This document shows, one piece after another, positions 17,355-25,721 of a stretch of 64,000 nucleotides of DNA. The notes below the pieces were generated by a model, which made no database searches, was not told the origin of the DNA, and was given only the letters and a program-made list of their open reading frames with translations. A program made the translations under genes and the position numbers. Numbering within the stretch: position 1 is the stretch's first letter; the number at the start of each line of letters is the position of its first letter. Source of the stretch: Lentilactobacillus sp. SPB1-3 (GTDB taxonomy: Bacteria > Bacillota > Bacilli > Lactobacillales > Lactobacillaceae); assembly GCF_026913205.2 (NCBI RefSeq), contig NZ_CP168151.1:744001-808000 (forward strand), in the 5' to 3' direction.

Positions 17355-17449
17355 GCTATAAACCACTCTTTCTTTGAATTTTGAATAATAAAATAGCGGG
17401 CTTGAATGTTGCCCGCTTTGGTAAACTAGTGTGTTAAAATGGACAAAGG

Positions 17450-17680
17450 CTAATTAGCGATTGACTGAAGTTGATCAGGACGGAATCCACTAAAAGCTTG
17501 TTGACCATCAACATCAACAACAGGAACGGCCATGAATCCACGTTGTTTTAAGTAATCAACGTATTCAGGTTGTTCGTTAATGTTGTGTTCTTCAAAAGAG
17601 ATGTTATGTTCAGTAAGGTAACGCTTAGTCATCTTACATTGCATGCAGTTGTTTTTTGAGTATACTGTGATTTTTGCCAT
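17450..17680 (-). CDS. nrdH: glutaredoxin-like protein NrdH
   Basis: Thioredoxin-reductase-dependent electron donor to NrdE. The 76-residue product has the NrdH-type redox motif CMQC at residues 12-15 and the cis-Pro/C-terminal signature VPVVDVDGQQAFSGFRPD. ATG 17680 fits AGGAAGGTG better than GTG 17689. First gene of the operon; about 95 bases separate it from nrdE. The reductase that would recharge it, TrxB, is encoded at 58.9 kb. Confidence 0.94.
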   Translation of the reverse strand: MAKITVYSKNNCMQCKMTKRYLTEHNISFEEHNINEQPEYVDYLKQRGFMAVPVVDVDGQQAFSGFRPDQLQSIAN

Positions 17681-17763
17681 TATATGCACCTTCCTAATGG
17701 AAATAATTCCTTTGTTCTACGATTTATAGTTTACACTACCCGCAGGGAAAATCAAAGACAAAG

Positions 17764-17777
17764 CACAAGATATTGTG
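17764..17777. promoter_or_regulatory. candidate NrdR box
   Basis: CACAAGATATTGTG, an inverted repeat upstream of nrdH, resembles the NrdR box (ACACWATATWTWGTGT-like). Only one clear copy is seen; NrdR operators are normally paired. Confidence 0.4.
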
Positions 17778-17850
17778 ATATTTTTTCACGATAATACTAA
17801 ATATAGGCATCTGTAGGCGTTAACGGCAGCTATTAATCTTAAGGAGTTTT

Positions 17851-18465
17851 ATGATGACAGATAATCAATTTTACTATTCAGAGCACCCAGATGTTGTCTC
17901 TGACCCACAAAAATGGAACTTTACGTTGTTAGGAAACAACATTTCGTTTACTTCAGACAACGGAGTGTTTTCTAAGAAAACAGTGGACTATGGAAGCCGC
18001 GTGTTAATCGATAACATTGATTATGATAAGATTCCTCAGGGTCACATTCTGGATTTAGGTTGTGGTTATGGTCCAATCGGACTGGCGATTGCCAAAAAGT
18101 TCCCTGAACGGCATGTGGACATGGTTGATGTAAATGAACTTGCTTTGTCACTTGCACGACAGAATGCAACTGACAACGGAATCACTAATGTAAATATTTT
18201 TACTAGCAATGTGTATGAAAATGTGACTGATCAGTATGCCGCAATTATCACTAACCCGCCAGTTAGAGCTGGTAAAGACGTGGTTGATAGTATGATTGCA
18301 GAAGCAAAAGCGCACTTGCTTGCTGATGGAACATTAACAATTGTTCTGCAAAAAAAGCAGGGCGCACCATCGGCTAAGAAATTGATGGAAAAAACATTTG
18401 GAAATGCAGACATTCTGAAACGAGATAAGGGATATTATATCGTTCAAAGTATCAATGAAGGGTAG
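17851..18465 (+). CDS. class I SAM methyltransferase, RsmC/YbxB-like
   Basis: Predicted 16S rRNA guanine-N2 methyltransferase of the small RsmC type. The 204 residues hold SAM motif I as DLGCGYGPIGLA (about residues 66-77) and the N2-guanine/N6-adenine catalytic motif NPPVRAG (about residues 138-144). The N-terminus SEHPDVVSDPQKW is typical of the short Firmicute family. Two adjacent ATGs (17851, 17854) follow AAGGAG. Its stop is six bases before tadA, so the pair is likely cotranscribed. The exact rRNA position modified is inferred from family only. Confidence 0.8.
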   Translation: MMTDNQFYYSEHPDVVSDPQKWNFTLLGNNISFTSDNGVFSKKTVDYGSRVLIDNIDYDKIPQGHILDLGCGYGPIGLAIAKKFPERHVDMVDVNELALSLARQNATDNGITNVNIFTSNVYENVTDQYAAIITNPPVRAGKDVVDSMIAEAKAHLLADGTLTIVLQKKQGAPSAKKLMEKTFGNADILKRDKGYYIVQSINEG

Positions 18466-18471
18466 ATAAAT

Positions 18472-18945
18472 TTGGAAGCTGAACAAACTTATTTTATGCA
18501 ACAGGCATTAGTTGAAGCGAAAAAAGCTTATTTGATTAATGAAGTGCCCATTGGGGCAGTGGTCGTTCATGATGGCAAAATCGTTGGTAGAGGACATAAC
18601 CTTCGTGAATGGTTAGAAGATGCTACGGTGCATGCGGAATTGGTAGCCATTCAAGAGGCATGCAGGACATTAAATAGTTGGCGTTTAGTCGATTGTGATT
18701 TATATGTAACGATTGAACCATGCCTGATGTGTTCTGGTGCCATCATTAATTCTCGAATCAGTAGAGTATTTTATGGTGCTCCAGATCTAAAAGCTGGCGC
18801 AGTTAATTCTTTATATCAGACTTTGACTGATTCACGATTAAATCATCAAGTAGAAGTTTTTTCGGGGCTATATGCAGATAAATCAGCACAGTTGATGAAG
18901 GATTTCTTTAAAGCAGCTAGAAAAAAACGAAAATCGGTAAAATAA
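18472..18945 (+). CDS. tadA: tRNA-specific adenosine deaminase
   Basis: Deaminates the wobble adenosine (A34) of tRNA-Arg(ACG) to inosine. The 157-residue zinc deaminase has H54-A-E56 (zinc ligand and catalytic Glu) and P-C84-L-M-C87 (zinc cysteines), the hallmark HAE...PCxxC pair. The start is TTG 18472, with GAAGGGTAG upstream inside the end of the preceding methyltransferase gene. In lactobacilli and Bacillus it sits directly before the SRP RNA and dnaX, as here. Confidence 0.95.
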   Translation: MEAEQTYFMQQALVEAKKAYLINEVPIGAVVVHDGKIVGRGHNLREWLEDATVHAELVAIQEACRTLNSWRLVDCDLYVTIEPCLMCSGAIINSRISRVFYGAPDLKAGAVNSLYQTLTDSRLNHQVEVFSGLYADKSAQLMKDFFKAARKKRKSVK

Positions 18946-18984
18946 GCTGGTATTTGTTTCCATAATTTGTTATGATATTTAATG

Positions 18985-19075
18985 CCGTAAGGCCTTGAGA
19001 CAAAGGTTGACTTACGAATTGTGTCAGGTCCGGAAGGAAGCAGCACTAAGTATTTTCGATCTTGTGTCTCTCGTT
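18985..19075 (+). ncRNA. ffs: signal recognition particle RNA (small bacterial type)
   Basis: The helix-8 signature GTCAGGTCCGGAAGGAAGCAGC (split here as GTCAGGTCC, GGAAGGAAGCAGC, 19023-19044) is diagnostic. Flanking arms pair: CCTTGAGACA near 18993-19002 with TTGTGTCTC near 19062-19070. The RNA binds Ffh and directs membrane-protein targeting. Exact ends are estimated. It lies between tadA and dnaX, the usual location in Firmicutes. Confidence 0.93.
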
Positions 19076-19088
19076 TATAGAAATTTAA

Positions 19089-19120
19089 CTCCTGACAAGG
19101 TTTGTCAGGAGATTTTTTTT
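19089..19120 (+). terminator. terminator after SRP RNA
   Basis: Stem CTCCTGACAA (19089-19098) with TTTGTCAGGAG (19101-19111) and an eight-T run. Confidence 0.9.
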
Positions 19121-19143
19121 ACGATTAATTAAGAATGTCTTGA

Positions 19144-19173
19144 TTGGAAAGTTTCAAGCATTCATACTATAAT
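19144..19173 (+). promoter_or_regulatory. promoter of the dnaX operon
   Basis: TTGGAA (19144-19149), 18-base spacer, perfect TATAAT (19168-19173). Confidence 0.6.
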
Positions 19174-19210
19174 TGTTTAGACGTGAACCAATATTTCGGG
19201 AGGAAAAACG

Positions 19211-21091
19211 ATGAGTTATCAAGCTCTTTACCGGGTATGGCGACCACAACGATTTGGTGATCTAGTTGGTCAAGAAATTATTACTCAAACATTAAAAAAT
19301 GCGTTAATTACTGGTCAAACGAGCCATGCTTATCTGTTTACTGGTCCTCGAGGAACTGGTAAAACTTCTGCGGCTAAAATTTTTGCAAAAGCAGTTAATT
19401 GCCATTTTCTAAAAGATGGTGAGCCCTGCAATGAATGTGAAACTTGTAAGGCCATTACAGATGGTAGTCTAAATGATGTAATTGAGATTGATGCGGCTTC
19501 TAATAACGGTGTCGAAGAAATTCGTGACATTCGGGATAAAGCAAAGTACGCTCCAACGATTGCAGATTATAAAGTCTACATTATTGATGAAGTTCATATG
19601 CTATCAACTGGAGCATTTAATGCCTTACTAAAAACACTTGAAGAACCACCTGCCAATGTCATTTTTATTTTGGCAACAACTGAACCTCATAAAATTCCTG
19701 CTACGATTATTTCTCGGACTCAGCGCTTTGATTTTAAACGAATCAAACCTAAGACGATTCTAGAACGGATGGAATACATTTTAGATCAAAAAGGTGTTAC
19801 CTATGAGGAAAAGGCTTTGAAGCTAATTGCCAAATCCGCTGAAGGTGGTATGAGGGATGCGCTATCGATCCTTGATCAAGCTATGTCTTATGGTGATAAT
19901 CAAATCACGTATGACAACGCACTACTGGTAACTGGTAGTGTTAAAAATAATTTATTATTGGACTATTTACAACAAGTGATCGCCGGTCAGACTAAGGATG
20001 CATTATCTACGATTCAGGCGATTCTAGATGATGGCAAAGATCCTAAGCGATTTGTTGAAGACTTAACCAGCACATGTCAAGATTTACTACTATATAAGCA
20101 AGACACTGAAATGGTGGAAGAACTTGAATTAGGAATCGTTGACGATAAGTTTAAACAACTAAGTGAAACCATCAGTGATGAGCAAATTTATGGCATTGTC
20201 GAAGTGTTAAATGATGTCTTAAATGCACTACGGTTTACAACTAATCAAGACGTGTATTTGGAAGTACTTACAGTTAAGCTAACTCATTTGCCAGCACAAG
20301 ATAATACTGGACAGGCGTCCACGGCTCAAACTTCAGTTAATCAAGGAACTGATTATCAAGATTTGATGGATACAATCAATTCCCTACAAAATCAAGTTGC
20401 TGATCTAACGAAGAAAGTTAGTCAACAACCTTCACAGACTCGGACTGTTGAGACTCCAGTTCATGAAACGAAGCAAGCCAATGCAACTCCTGCTGCGAAG
20501 AAATCAACTGATGCCAAAATTGAATTAACTAAAATATATCCAATTTTGGATAGTGCTACGCGTAGCAAATTGAATCAATTTAAGCAGGTGTGGCCTGATC
20601 TAATGGACTCATTGTCCGTTACCCAACGGGCAGTCATGCATGTATCTACACCAGTAGCTGCAGGAACTGATGGAGTGATTGTTTCGTTTGAATATCCATT
20701 CTTATTTCAAAAAGCGCAGTCAGATACTGATTTAAAAGATGCACTGGAAAATGGTCTTGATCGAATTGTTGGTCAAGTTCCACAAATAGTATTCGTCCCC
20801 GAGAATCAATGGCCATCTATTCGAAGCGATTATTTAGCTAAGAATGGTACTCCAGAAACGAGCGGTAGTGTTAATCAAAAAACTACTCCAGCTGCAGATG
20901 AGAGTCACACCAATGATTCACAGAGCAGTGGGGATGATGAGGCACCTTTACCACCTGAACCAGCAAATGCTGATTTAAATGAAAATGATTTAGATAATGA
21001 ACCACAAAATGATAGTCAACAACCAAATTTAGTTGTTCAAAAAGCTGAAGAACTTTTTGGCAATGAAATCGTTGACGTTAAAAATGATTAA
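19211..21091 (+). CDS. dnaX: DNA polymerase III subunits gamma/tau
   Basis: Clamp-loader ATPase that links polymerase cores. 626 residues: Walker A GPRGTGKTS at 45-53, a zinc module with four Cys (CHFLKDGEPCNECETC, about 64-79), Walker B IIDEVHML and the arginine-finger segment SRTQRFDF. After about residue 360 come a Gln/Thr-rich linker, a tau-specific domain and an acidic tail. No A-AAA-AAG slippery heptamer was seen, so only the long form is predicted. ATG follows GGGAGG. Confidence 0.95.
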   Translation: MSYQALYRVWRPQRFGDLVGQEIITQTLKNALITGQTSHAYLFTGPRGTGKTSAAKIFAKAVNCHFLKDGEPCNECETCKAITDGSLNDVIEIDAASNNGVEEIRDIRDKAKYAPTIADYKVYIIDEVHMLSTGAFNALLKTLEEPPANVIFILATTEPHKIPATIISRTQRFDFKRIKPKTILERMEYILDQKGVTYEEKALKLIAKSAEGGMRDALSILDQAMSYGDNQITYDNALLVTGSVKNNLLLDYLQQVIAGQTKDALSTIQAILDDGKDPKRFVEDLTSTCQDLLLYKQDTEMVEELELGIVDDKFKQLSETISDEQIYGIVEVLNDVLNALRFTTNQDVYLEVLTVKLTHLPAQDNTGQASTAQTSVNQGTDYQDLMDTINSLQNQVADLTKKVSQQPSQTRTVETPVHETKQANATPAAKKSTDAKIELTKIYPILDSATRSKLNQFKQVWPDLMDSLSVTQRAVMHVSTPVAAGTDGVIVSFEYPFLFQKAQSDTDLKDALENGLDRIVGQVPQIVFVPENQWPSIRSDYLAKNGTPETSGSVNQKTTPAADESHTNDSQSSGDDEAPLPPEPANADLNENDLDNEPQNDSQQPNLVVQKAEELFGNEIVDVKND

Positions 21092-21112
21092 TTATTATGG
21101 AGGATTCACACA

Positions 21113-21424
21113 ATGATGAACGGTATGAACATGAACAAAATGATGAAACAAATGAAAAAGATGCAACAACAACTTGCTGACGAACAAGAAAACTTGAACC
21201 AAAAGGAATTTATTGGTCAAGCTCCAGACGAAATGGTTACGGCCATTTTTGATGGCGGTCGTACATTAAAGGATCTTCAAATCAAGAGCGAAGCAATTGA
21301 TCCAGATGACCCAGAAATGTTATCTGATTTGATTATTGCCGCCGTTAACGATGGTTTAGCAAAGGTTGAAAAAGAAACTGAACAAACCATGGGCAAGTAC
21401 ACTAAGGGAATTCCAGGACTTTAA
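21113..21424 (+). CDS. ybaB: YbaB/EbfC family nucleoid-associated protein
   Basis: Small dimeric DNA-binding protein of the YbaB/EbfC family. The 103-residue product begins with a Met/Asn/Lys-rich segment (MNGMNMNKMMKQMKKMQQQ) that continues into the family's long helix, and contains SEAIDPDDPEMLSDLI. It lies between dnaX and recR, 21 bases from each, the near-universal context that suggests a role at replication or repair sites. ATG 21113 or 21116 is used after TGGAGG. Confidence 0.93.
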   Translation: MMNGMNMNKMMKQMKKMQQQLADEQENLNQKEFIGQAPDEMVTAIFDGGRTLKDLQIKSEAIDPDDPEMLSDLIIAAVNDGLAKVEKETEQTMGKYTKGIPGL

Positions 21425-21445
21425 TAAAGAATCGAGTAAACGACT

Positions 21446-22045
21446 ATGCAATATCCAGAACCTATCGCTAAATTGATCGAAAGCTTTATGAAATTACCAG
21501 GTATCGGTGCTAAAACTGCTACTAGATTAGCTTTTTACACGGTGGATATGAACAAAGATGATGTTATGGACTTCTCGTCGGCATTAAAATCTACCAAGGA
21601 AAATCTGAAGTATTGTTCAATATGTGGCAATTTAACGGAAGAAGATCCCTGCGAGATCTGTCGAGATAAGTCCCGAGACCAGACAACTATCTTGGTGGTT
21701 GAACAACCAAAAGATGTGATGGTTATGGAAAGAATTCAGCAGTACCACGGTTTATACCATGTATTGCATGGGGTACTTTCTCCAATTGAAGGAATCGGTC
21801 CCGAAGATTTGAATGTCAGTTCATTAATTAAACGACTACAAAAAAATGATCAGGTTAAAGAAGTGATCGTCGCCACTAACGCAACACCAGAGGGTGAGTC
21901 CACTGCTATGTACTTATCAAAATTAATTAGTCCATCCGGAATCAAGGTTACTCGATTAGCTCACGGATTATCCATGGGTGCTGATATTGAGTATGCTGAT
22001 GAAATGACACTGTTTAAAGCTGTCGAAGGTAGAACAGAGATTTAA
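21446..22045 (+). CDS. recR: recombination mediator protein RecR
   Basis: Works with RecO and RecF to load RecA on gapped DNA. The 199 residues show the helix-hairpin-helix [14 protein letters not shown] (about 17-30), a four-Cys zinc motif (Cys57, Cys60, Cys69, Cys72) and a TOPRIM domain (VVEQPKDV..., [15 protein letters not shown]). Third gene of the dnaX operon. The ATG is preceded by a weak GAATCGAG-type site, in line with coupling to ybaB. Confidence 0.96.
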   Translation: MQYPEPIAKLIESFMKLPGIGAKTATRLAFYTVDMNKDDVMDFSSALKSTKENLKYCSICGNLTEEDPCEICRDKSRDQTTILVVEQPKDVMVMERIQQYHGLYHVLHGVLSPIEGIGPEDLNVSSLIKRLQKNDQVKEVIVATNATPEGESTAMYLSKLISPSGIKVTRLAHGLSMGADIEYADEMTLFKAVEGRTEI

Positions 22046-22061
22046 TTGGGAGTTGATGGAA

Positions 22062-22331
22062 ATGTTTTTTGGGCGTTCAAAGCGTAAGTTAAAAGCAGAT
22101 TATGATAGAGATTTATTGGATTTGATCAACACTTTAAAAGAGAAGTGGGATTATGCTCAAAAAACTCAGGATGCAATTGCCGATGCTGACAATGAGATTC
22201 AAATTGAAACGGCGTTAGCCAAGCAAAAATATTTTTATATTTATCATGAGGCGCGGTTGCGAAATATCAAGAACGATCACATTCAGCCCTCTGTGATCAA
22301 TGCCGATCACAGTTATGAACATTATGATTAA
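22062..22331 (+). CDS. yaaL: YaaL family protein (DUF2508)
   Basis: A short, charged, probably alpha-helical protein of unknown biochemical role found after recR in many Firmicutes. The family is recognised by FFGRSKRKLKADYDRDLLDLI and by the neighbourhood. The start is ATG 22062, nine bases after GGGAG; in-frame TTG 22053 and ATG 22056 are too close to that site. 89 residues. It ends the dnaX-ybaB-recR transcript at a terminator. Confidence 0.85.
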   Translation: MFFGRSKRKLKADYDRDLLDLINTLKEKWDYAQKTQDAIADADNEIQIETALAKQKYFYIYHEARLRNIKNDHIQPSVINADHSYEHYD

Positions 22332-22336
22332 CTATT

Positions 22337-22382
22337 AAGAGTAGTTGTGATATTTAAACATCAAACAACTACTCTTTTTTAT
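22337..22382 (+). terminator. terminator after yaaL
   Basis: 12-bp stem AAGAGTAGTTGT (22337-22348) with ACAACTACTCTT (22365-22376), then Ts. Confidence 0.88.
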
Positions 22383-22445
22383 TGAATAGACAAGTAAAAA
22401 TTCATCAAGTACAATTACGTTAGATTAGTTTGGGGGTATTTTAAG

Positions 22446-23093
22446 TTGACCGGAAAATTTATTACTTTTGAAGGACCTGATGGTGCCGGAAAAACGACGG
22501 TTATGAACAACGTGGTAGCCAAACTGGTTCCGTTACTAGATGATCAATTATTAGTGACTAGAGAACCTGGTGGAAATAATATTTCTGAACAAATAAGAAC
22601 GGTTATATTAGATAAGAAAAATACGGAAATGGATGCGCGGACGGAAGCTTTGTTATATGCAGCTTCTAGAAGACAACATTTAGTTAAAACTATTATTCCA
22701 GCGTTACAAGCTGGTAAATTAGTTCTTTGTGATCGATTTGTGGACAGCTCTGTTGCATACCAAGGCGCTGGTCGGCAAATTGGAATGGACGCGGTTTATC
22801 AAATGAATCAATTTGCAACGGAAAATACGTTGCCAGATAAAACAATCTATTTTGACATTCCTGTTAGTGTCGGTTTGGACAGAATTGCTAAGTATCGTGA
22901 TAAAGATGCCGTTGATAGATTGGATGTAGAAACTAAGACATTTCATGAACGGGTCCATGATGGATATCTTGAAATTGCTAAAAAAAATCCCGATAGGTTT
23001 ATTATGATCGACGCAACTAAGCCACTTGAAGAAGTAATCAGTGAGACATTTAGTGTCATTAAACGTGAAGGTCAGAATTTTTTTAAGGAGTGA
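22446..23093 (+). CDS. tmk: thymidylate kinase
   Basis: Phosphorylates dTMP to dTDP. 215 residues with the P-loop EGPDGAGKT (9-17), the DR(F/Y) motif DRFVDSSVAYQGAGR and a lid region containing Arg. The start is TTG 22446 after TTTGGGGG. It heads the unit tmk-darA-holB-yabA-rsmI and begins downstream of the yaaL terminator. The stop is followed five bases later by the darA start. Confidence 0.95.
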   Translation: MTGKFITFEGPDGAGKTTVMNNVVAKLVPLLDDQLLVTREPGGNNISEQIRTVILDKKNTEMDARTEALLYAASRRQHLVKTIIPALQAGKLVLCDRFVDSSVAYQGAGRQIGMDAVYQMNQFATENTLPDKTIYFDIPVSVGLDRIAKYRDKDAVDRLDVETKTFHERVHDGYLEIAKKNPDRFIMIDATKPLEEVISETFSVIKREGQNFFKE

Positions 23094-23098
23094 TTAGT

Positions 23099-23425
23099 AT
23101 GAAGTTAATAATTGCAATCGTCCAAGATAAGGATGCTAATAAGTTACGATCAGCATTTGTTGCTAATGAAATTATTGCTACTAGATTTTCTACTTCTGGT
23201 AGTTTCTTAAGAGCGGGTAACACTACTTATTTAGTTGGTGTCGATGATGATAAAGTCGAAAAGGTACTGGAACTAATCAAGGAAACTTGTTCGTCAAGAG
23301 AACAATTTATGACTCCACCAGTTAGTTTGGGCGGAGATACTTCTGAACATGCCTTTCCAATTGAAGTTCAAGTTGGTGGAGCAACAGTGATGGTGCTTCC
23401 AATCGAATCATTTCATCAGTTTTAA
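23099..23425 (+). CDS. darA: cyclic-di-AMP receptor DarA (PII-like, YaaQ)
   Basis: Trimeric PII-like protein that binds c-di-AMP; its downstream target is not established. The 108 residues carry the family features KLIIAIVQDKDA, ATRFSTSGSFLRAGN (nucleotide-contact region) and a C-terminal GGATVMVLPIESFHQF. The start is ATG 23099 after AAGGAGTGAT; the in-frame GTG at 23090 overlaps that site. It sits between tmk and holB as in Bacillus subtilis. Another c-di-AMP-linked gene, kimA, lies 10 kb away. Confidence 0.92.
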   Translation: MKLIIAIVQDKDANKLRSAFVANEIIATRFSTSGSFLRAGNTTYLVGVDDDKVEKVLELIKETCSSREQFMTPPVSLGGDTSEHAFPIEVQVGGATVMVLPIESFHQF

Positions 23426-23448
23426 TGAAGAATTAGTGGGTGTAAACA

Positions 23449-24456
23449 TTGGCAGTTGATGTGTTAAAAGTTGTAAATGAACGTCAGCCACAGCTTTTTG
23501 GTCAATTTATGAAGACGATTGAGCAAAAAGAACTTTCGCATGCGTATTTATTTACCGGCGAACAGGGTGCTGGAGAATTCGAAGTCGCTTTGGGAATAGC
23601 AATGCGGCTTTTTTGTGAAAACGTTCAAAATGGTTACCCCTGTGGCGAATGTCACGAATGTCAAAGAATTCTTAATTTTGATAATCCTGATGTAGTGATT
23701 GAGAATACTGACGATCGCAGCATTAAGGTTGATCAAATTCGAAGAATTAAAGATGAATTTTCTAAATCAGCCGTTGAAGGTAATCGAAAAGTATTTATTA
23801 TTTCTGGTGCCGACCGACTTACATCGGGTGCCGCCAATAGCTTACTGAAATTTATTGAAGAGCCAATTGGAGACATCGTTACTATCTTAATCACTGAGAA
23901 TAAGAACTTGGTTCTACCCACGATATTATCTCGAACTCAAGTTATTGAATTTCCTCATTTAAATCGAGAGGATATTTTGGATCAATTAACAAAGGTGGGA
24001 GTTCCACCTAGTTCAGTTAATTTGATGCTAAGTTTGACCAATGATTTATCTGAGATGCAGACTTGGCTGAAAGATGATTGGTTTGAAAACATTCAAGTAG
24101 CGATTGGCCAGTGGTTTAAGTATGTAATTAAAGGGGATGCAATGGCTTTTCCCTTTATTCAAACGCATTTACTAGGAATAATTAACAACCGTGAAGAGCA
24201 GCGAATCGTGCTAGCTATCATGGTTCAAATATTTAGAGAACCCCTAATGATTAAATTCATGGGTAATGATATACCCCGAGAATTCCCTCAGTTTAATGAC
24301 AGCGTTAATGCTGCGAAAGACAACTTTTCTGCTAGACAACTGACTAGTAGCATTGAATTATTGTTGACCATGAACAATAGTTTTAATGGCAACATGAATT
24401 TTCAGAATATATTAGAAGAAACTACGTTAAAATTACTTGATATTGCTAAGCGATAG
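23449..24456 (+). CDS. holB: DNA polymerase III subunit delta-prime
   Basis: Clamp-loader subunit related to DnaX. 335 residues. The P-loop position reads GEQGAGEFEVAL, without the Walker lysine, as expected for a delta-prime subunit that does not hydrolyse ATP. A Cys cluster (CENVQNGYPCGECHEC) and SRTQVIEFPHLN follow. The start is TTG 23449, preceded by TGGGTG. Part of the tmk operon. Confidence 0.93.
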   Translation: MAVDVLKVVNERQPQLFGQFMKTIEQKELSHAYLFTGEQGAGEFEVALGIAMRLFCENVQNGYPCGECHECQRILNFDNPDVVIENTDDRSIKVDQIRRIKDEFSKSAVEGNRKVFIISGADRLTSGAANSLLKFIEEPIGDIVTILITENKNLVLPTILSRTQVIEFPHLNREDILDQLTKVGVPPSSVNLMLSLTNDLSEMQTWLKDDWFENIQVAIGQWFKYVIKGDAMAFPFIQTHLLGIINNREEQRIVLAIMVQIFREPLMIKFMGNDIPREFPQFNDSVNAAKDNFSARQLTSSIELLLTMNNSFNGNMNFQNILEETTLKLLDIAKR

Positions 24457-24471
24457 TGAGGATGGTATTAA

Positions 24472-24801
24472 TTGAATCCAAATGATCTTTATGAAAAACT
24501 AAGAGACCTAAATCATAAACTTAACGAAACAGCGTCTGAGTTTTCTGAATTACACGAGGAAATGATCCATTTGATGGAAAAAAACGCTGAGTTAGTTATT
24601 GAAAATCAAAACCTTAGAGAGCGATTAAAAACAATCAACCGTAAAGAGGATGACTCTGAAGATGGATTGTCTAGTTCTCGAAAGAATTTAGAGAAGTTAT
24701 ATCACGAAGGATTCCATGTATGTAATGATTACTATGGTAAACGTCGTGAAGACGGCGAGGAATGTATTTTCTGTACTGAGATTATTTACGGTCGTCGTTA
24801 A
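24472..24801 (+). CDS. yabA: replication initiation control protein YabA
   Basis: Negative regulator of DnaA-driven initiation that also contacts DnaN. The 109-residue protein has an N-terminal coiled coil (about residues 1-60, heptads rich in Leu and Glu) and a C-terminal zinc cluster with His82, Cys84, Cys98 and Cys101. The start is TTG 24472 after GAGGATGG. It sits between holB and rsmI, the standard Firmicute order. Confidence 0.94.
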   Translation: MNPNDLYEKLRDLNHKLNETASEFSELHEEMIHLMEKNAELVIENQNLRERLKTINRKEDDSEDGLSSSRKNLEKLYHEGFHVCNDYYGKRREDGEECIFCTEIIYGRR

Positions 24802-24822
24802 TCAATGAAAGAGGTAGCAAGT

Positions 24823-25710
24823 TTGGAAACTCAAAAAAGTTTTGCAGGTAACCAAGAATTTGGAACGCTTTATTTAGTTCCAACACCAATTGGTAATCTT
24901 GATGACATGACCTTTAGAGCGATTAACATTTTAAAAGAGGCCGATTTAATTGCTGCAGAGGATACGCGCAACACGGCTAAATTGTTAAATCACTTTGAAA
25001 TCAGTACGCATCAAGAAAGTTTTCACGAACACAATTCACATAGTAAAATTCCTGAACTGGTCGATAAGTTGAAATCTGGCATGACGATTGCACAGGTGTC
25101 TGATGCGGGGATGCCGTCAATCAGTGACCCCGGACATGACTTAGTTAATGCGTGTATCGAACAACACATTTCTGTAGTGCCACTACCAGGTGCTAATGCA
25201 GGTATCACTGCCTTAATTGCATCCGGAATCAATCCGCAACCATTTATGTTTTATGGCTTTTTACCTAGAAAGGGCAAAGAGCAAAAGGATGCTTTAAAGG
25301 ATTTGGCACAAAAACCTGAAACTTTGATTCTTTATGAAGCTCCGCATAGATTAAAAGAAACGTTAAAAGTACTAGCGACGGCTTTTTCTTATCAACGACA
25401 AGCAGTACTGTGTCGGGAGTTAACCAAACGCCATGAAGAGTTTATCAGAGGATCTTTTTCTGAGTTGCTTGAGTGGGCACAAGAAACTGAAATCCGTGGT
25501 GAGTTTGTTATTATTATTGATGGTAACGATCACCCAACTGTTGGTGTGATTGATAGTGAAAGTGATGCTTTATCAGGACTATCAATTAAAGAACAGGTTG
25601 ATTATTTTGTTGAAAGTGGCCTGAAGGTTAATGACGCAATCAAAAAGGTCGCTAAACTGCACGGTATCAAAAAACAATTAATTTATAGGGAGTACCATCA
25701 ACTAGATTAG
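24823..25710 (+). CDS. rsmI: 16S rRNA (cytidine1402-2'-O)-methyltransferase
   Basis: Methylates the ribose of C1402 in the decoding centre. A TIM-independent tetrapyrrole-methylase fold is indicated by LVPTPIGNLDDMTFRAI at the N-terminus, AAEDTRNTAKLL and DAGMPSISDPG. Start chosen at TTG 24823 because GAAAGAGG (24807-24814) precedes it; the ATG at 24805 overlaps that site. 295 residues. Last gene of the tmk unit; the thioesterase gene follows after 11 bases, so transcription may continue. Confidence 0.94.
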   Translation: METQKSFAGNQEFGTLYLVPTPIGNLDDMTFRAINILKEADLIAAEDTRNTAKLLNHFEISTHQESFHEHNSHSKIPELVDKLKSGMTIAQVSDAGMPSISDPGHDLVNACIEQHISVVPLPGANAGITALIASGINPQPFMFYGFLPRKGKEQKDALKDLAQKPETLILYEAPHRLKETLKVLATAFSYQRQAVLCRELTKRHEEFIRGSFSELLEWAQETEIRGEFVIIIDGNDHPTVGVIDSESDALSGLSIKEQVDYFVESGLKVNDAIKKVAKLHGIKKQLIYREYHQLD

Positions 25711-25721
25711 GAAGGCGAATC

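Noticed and set aside
19211-21091. Programmed frameshift in dnaX producing gamma.
   Set aside because: No A-AAA-AAG heptamer with hairpin was found in the expected region.
23449-24456. Degenerate Walker A in HolB, looking like an inactivated ATPase.
   Set aside because: Loss of the P-loop lysine is normal for delta-prime subunits.
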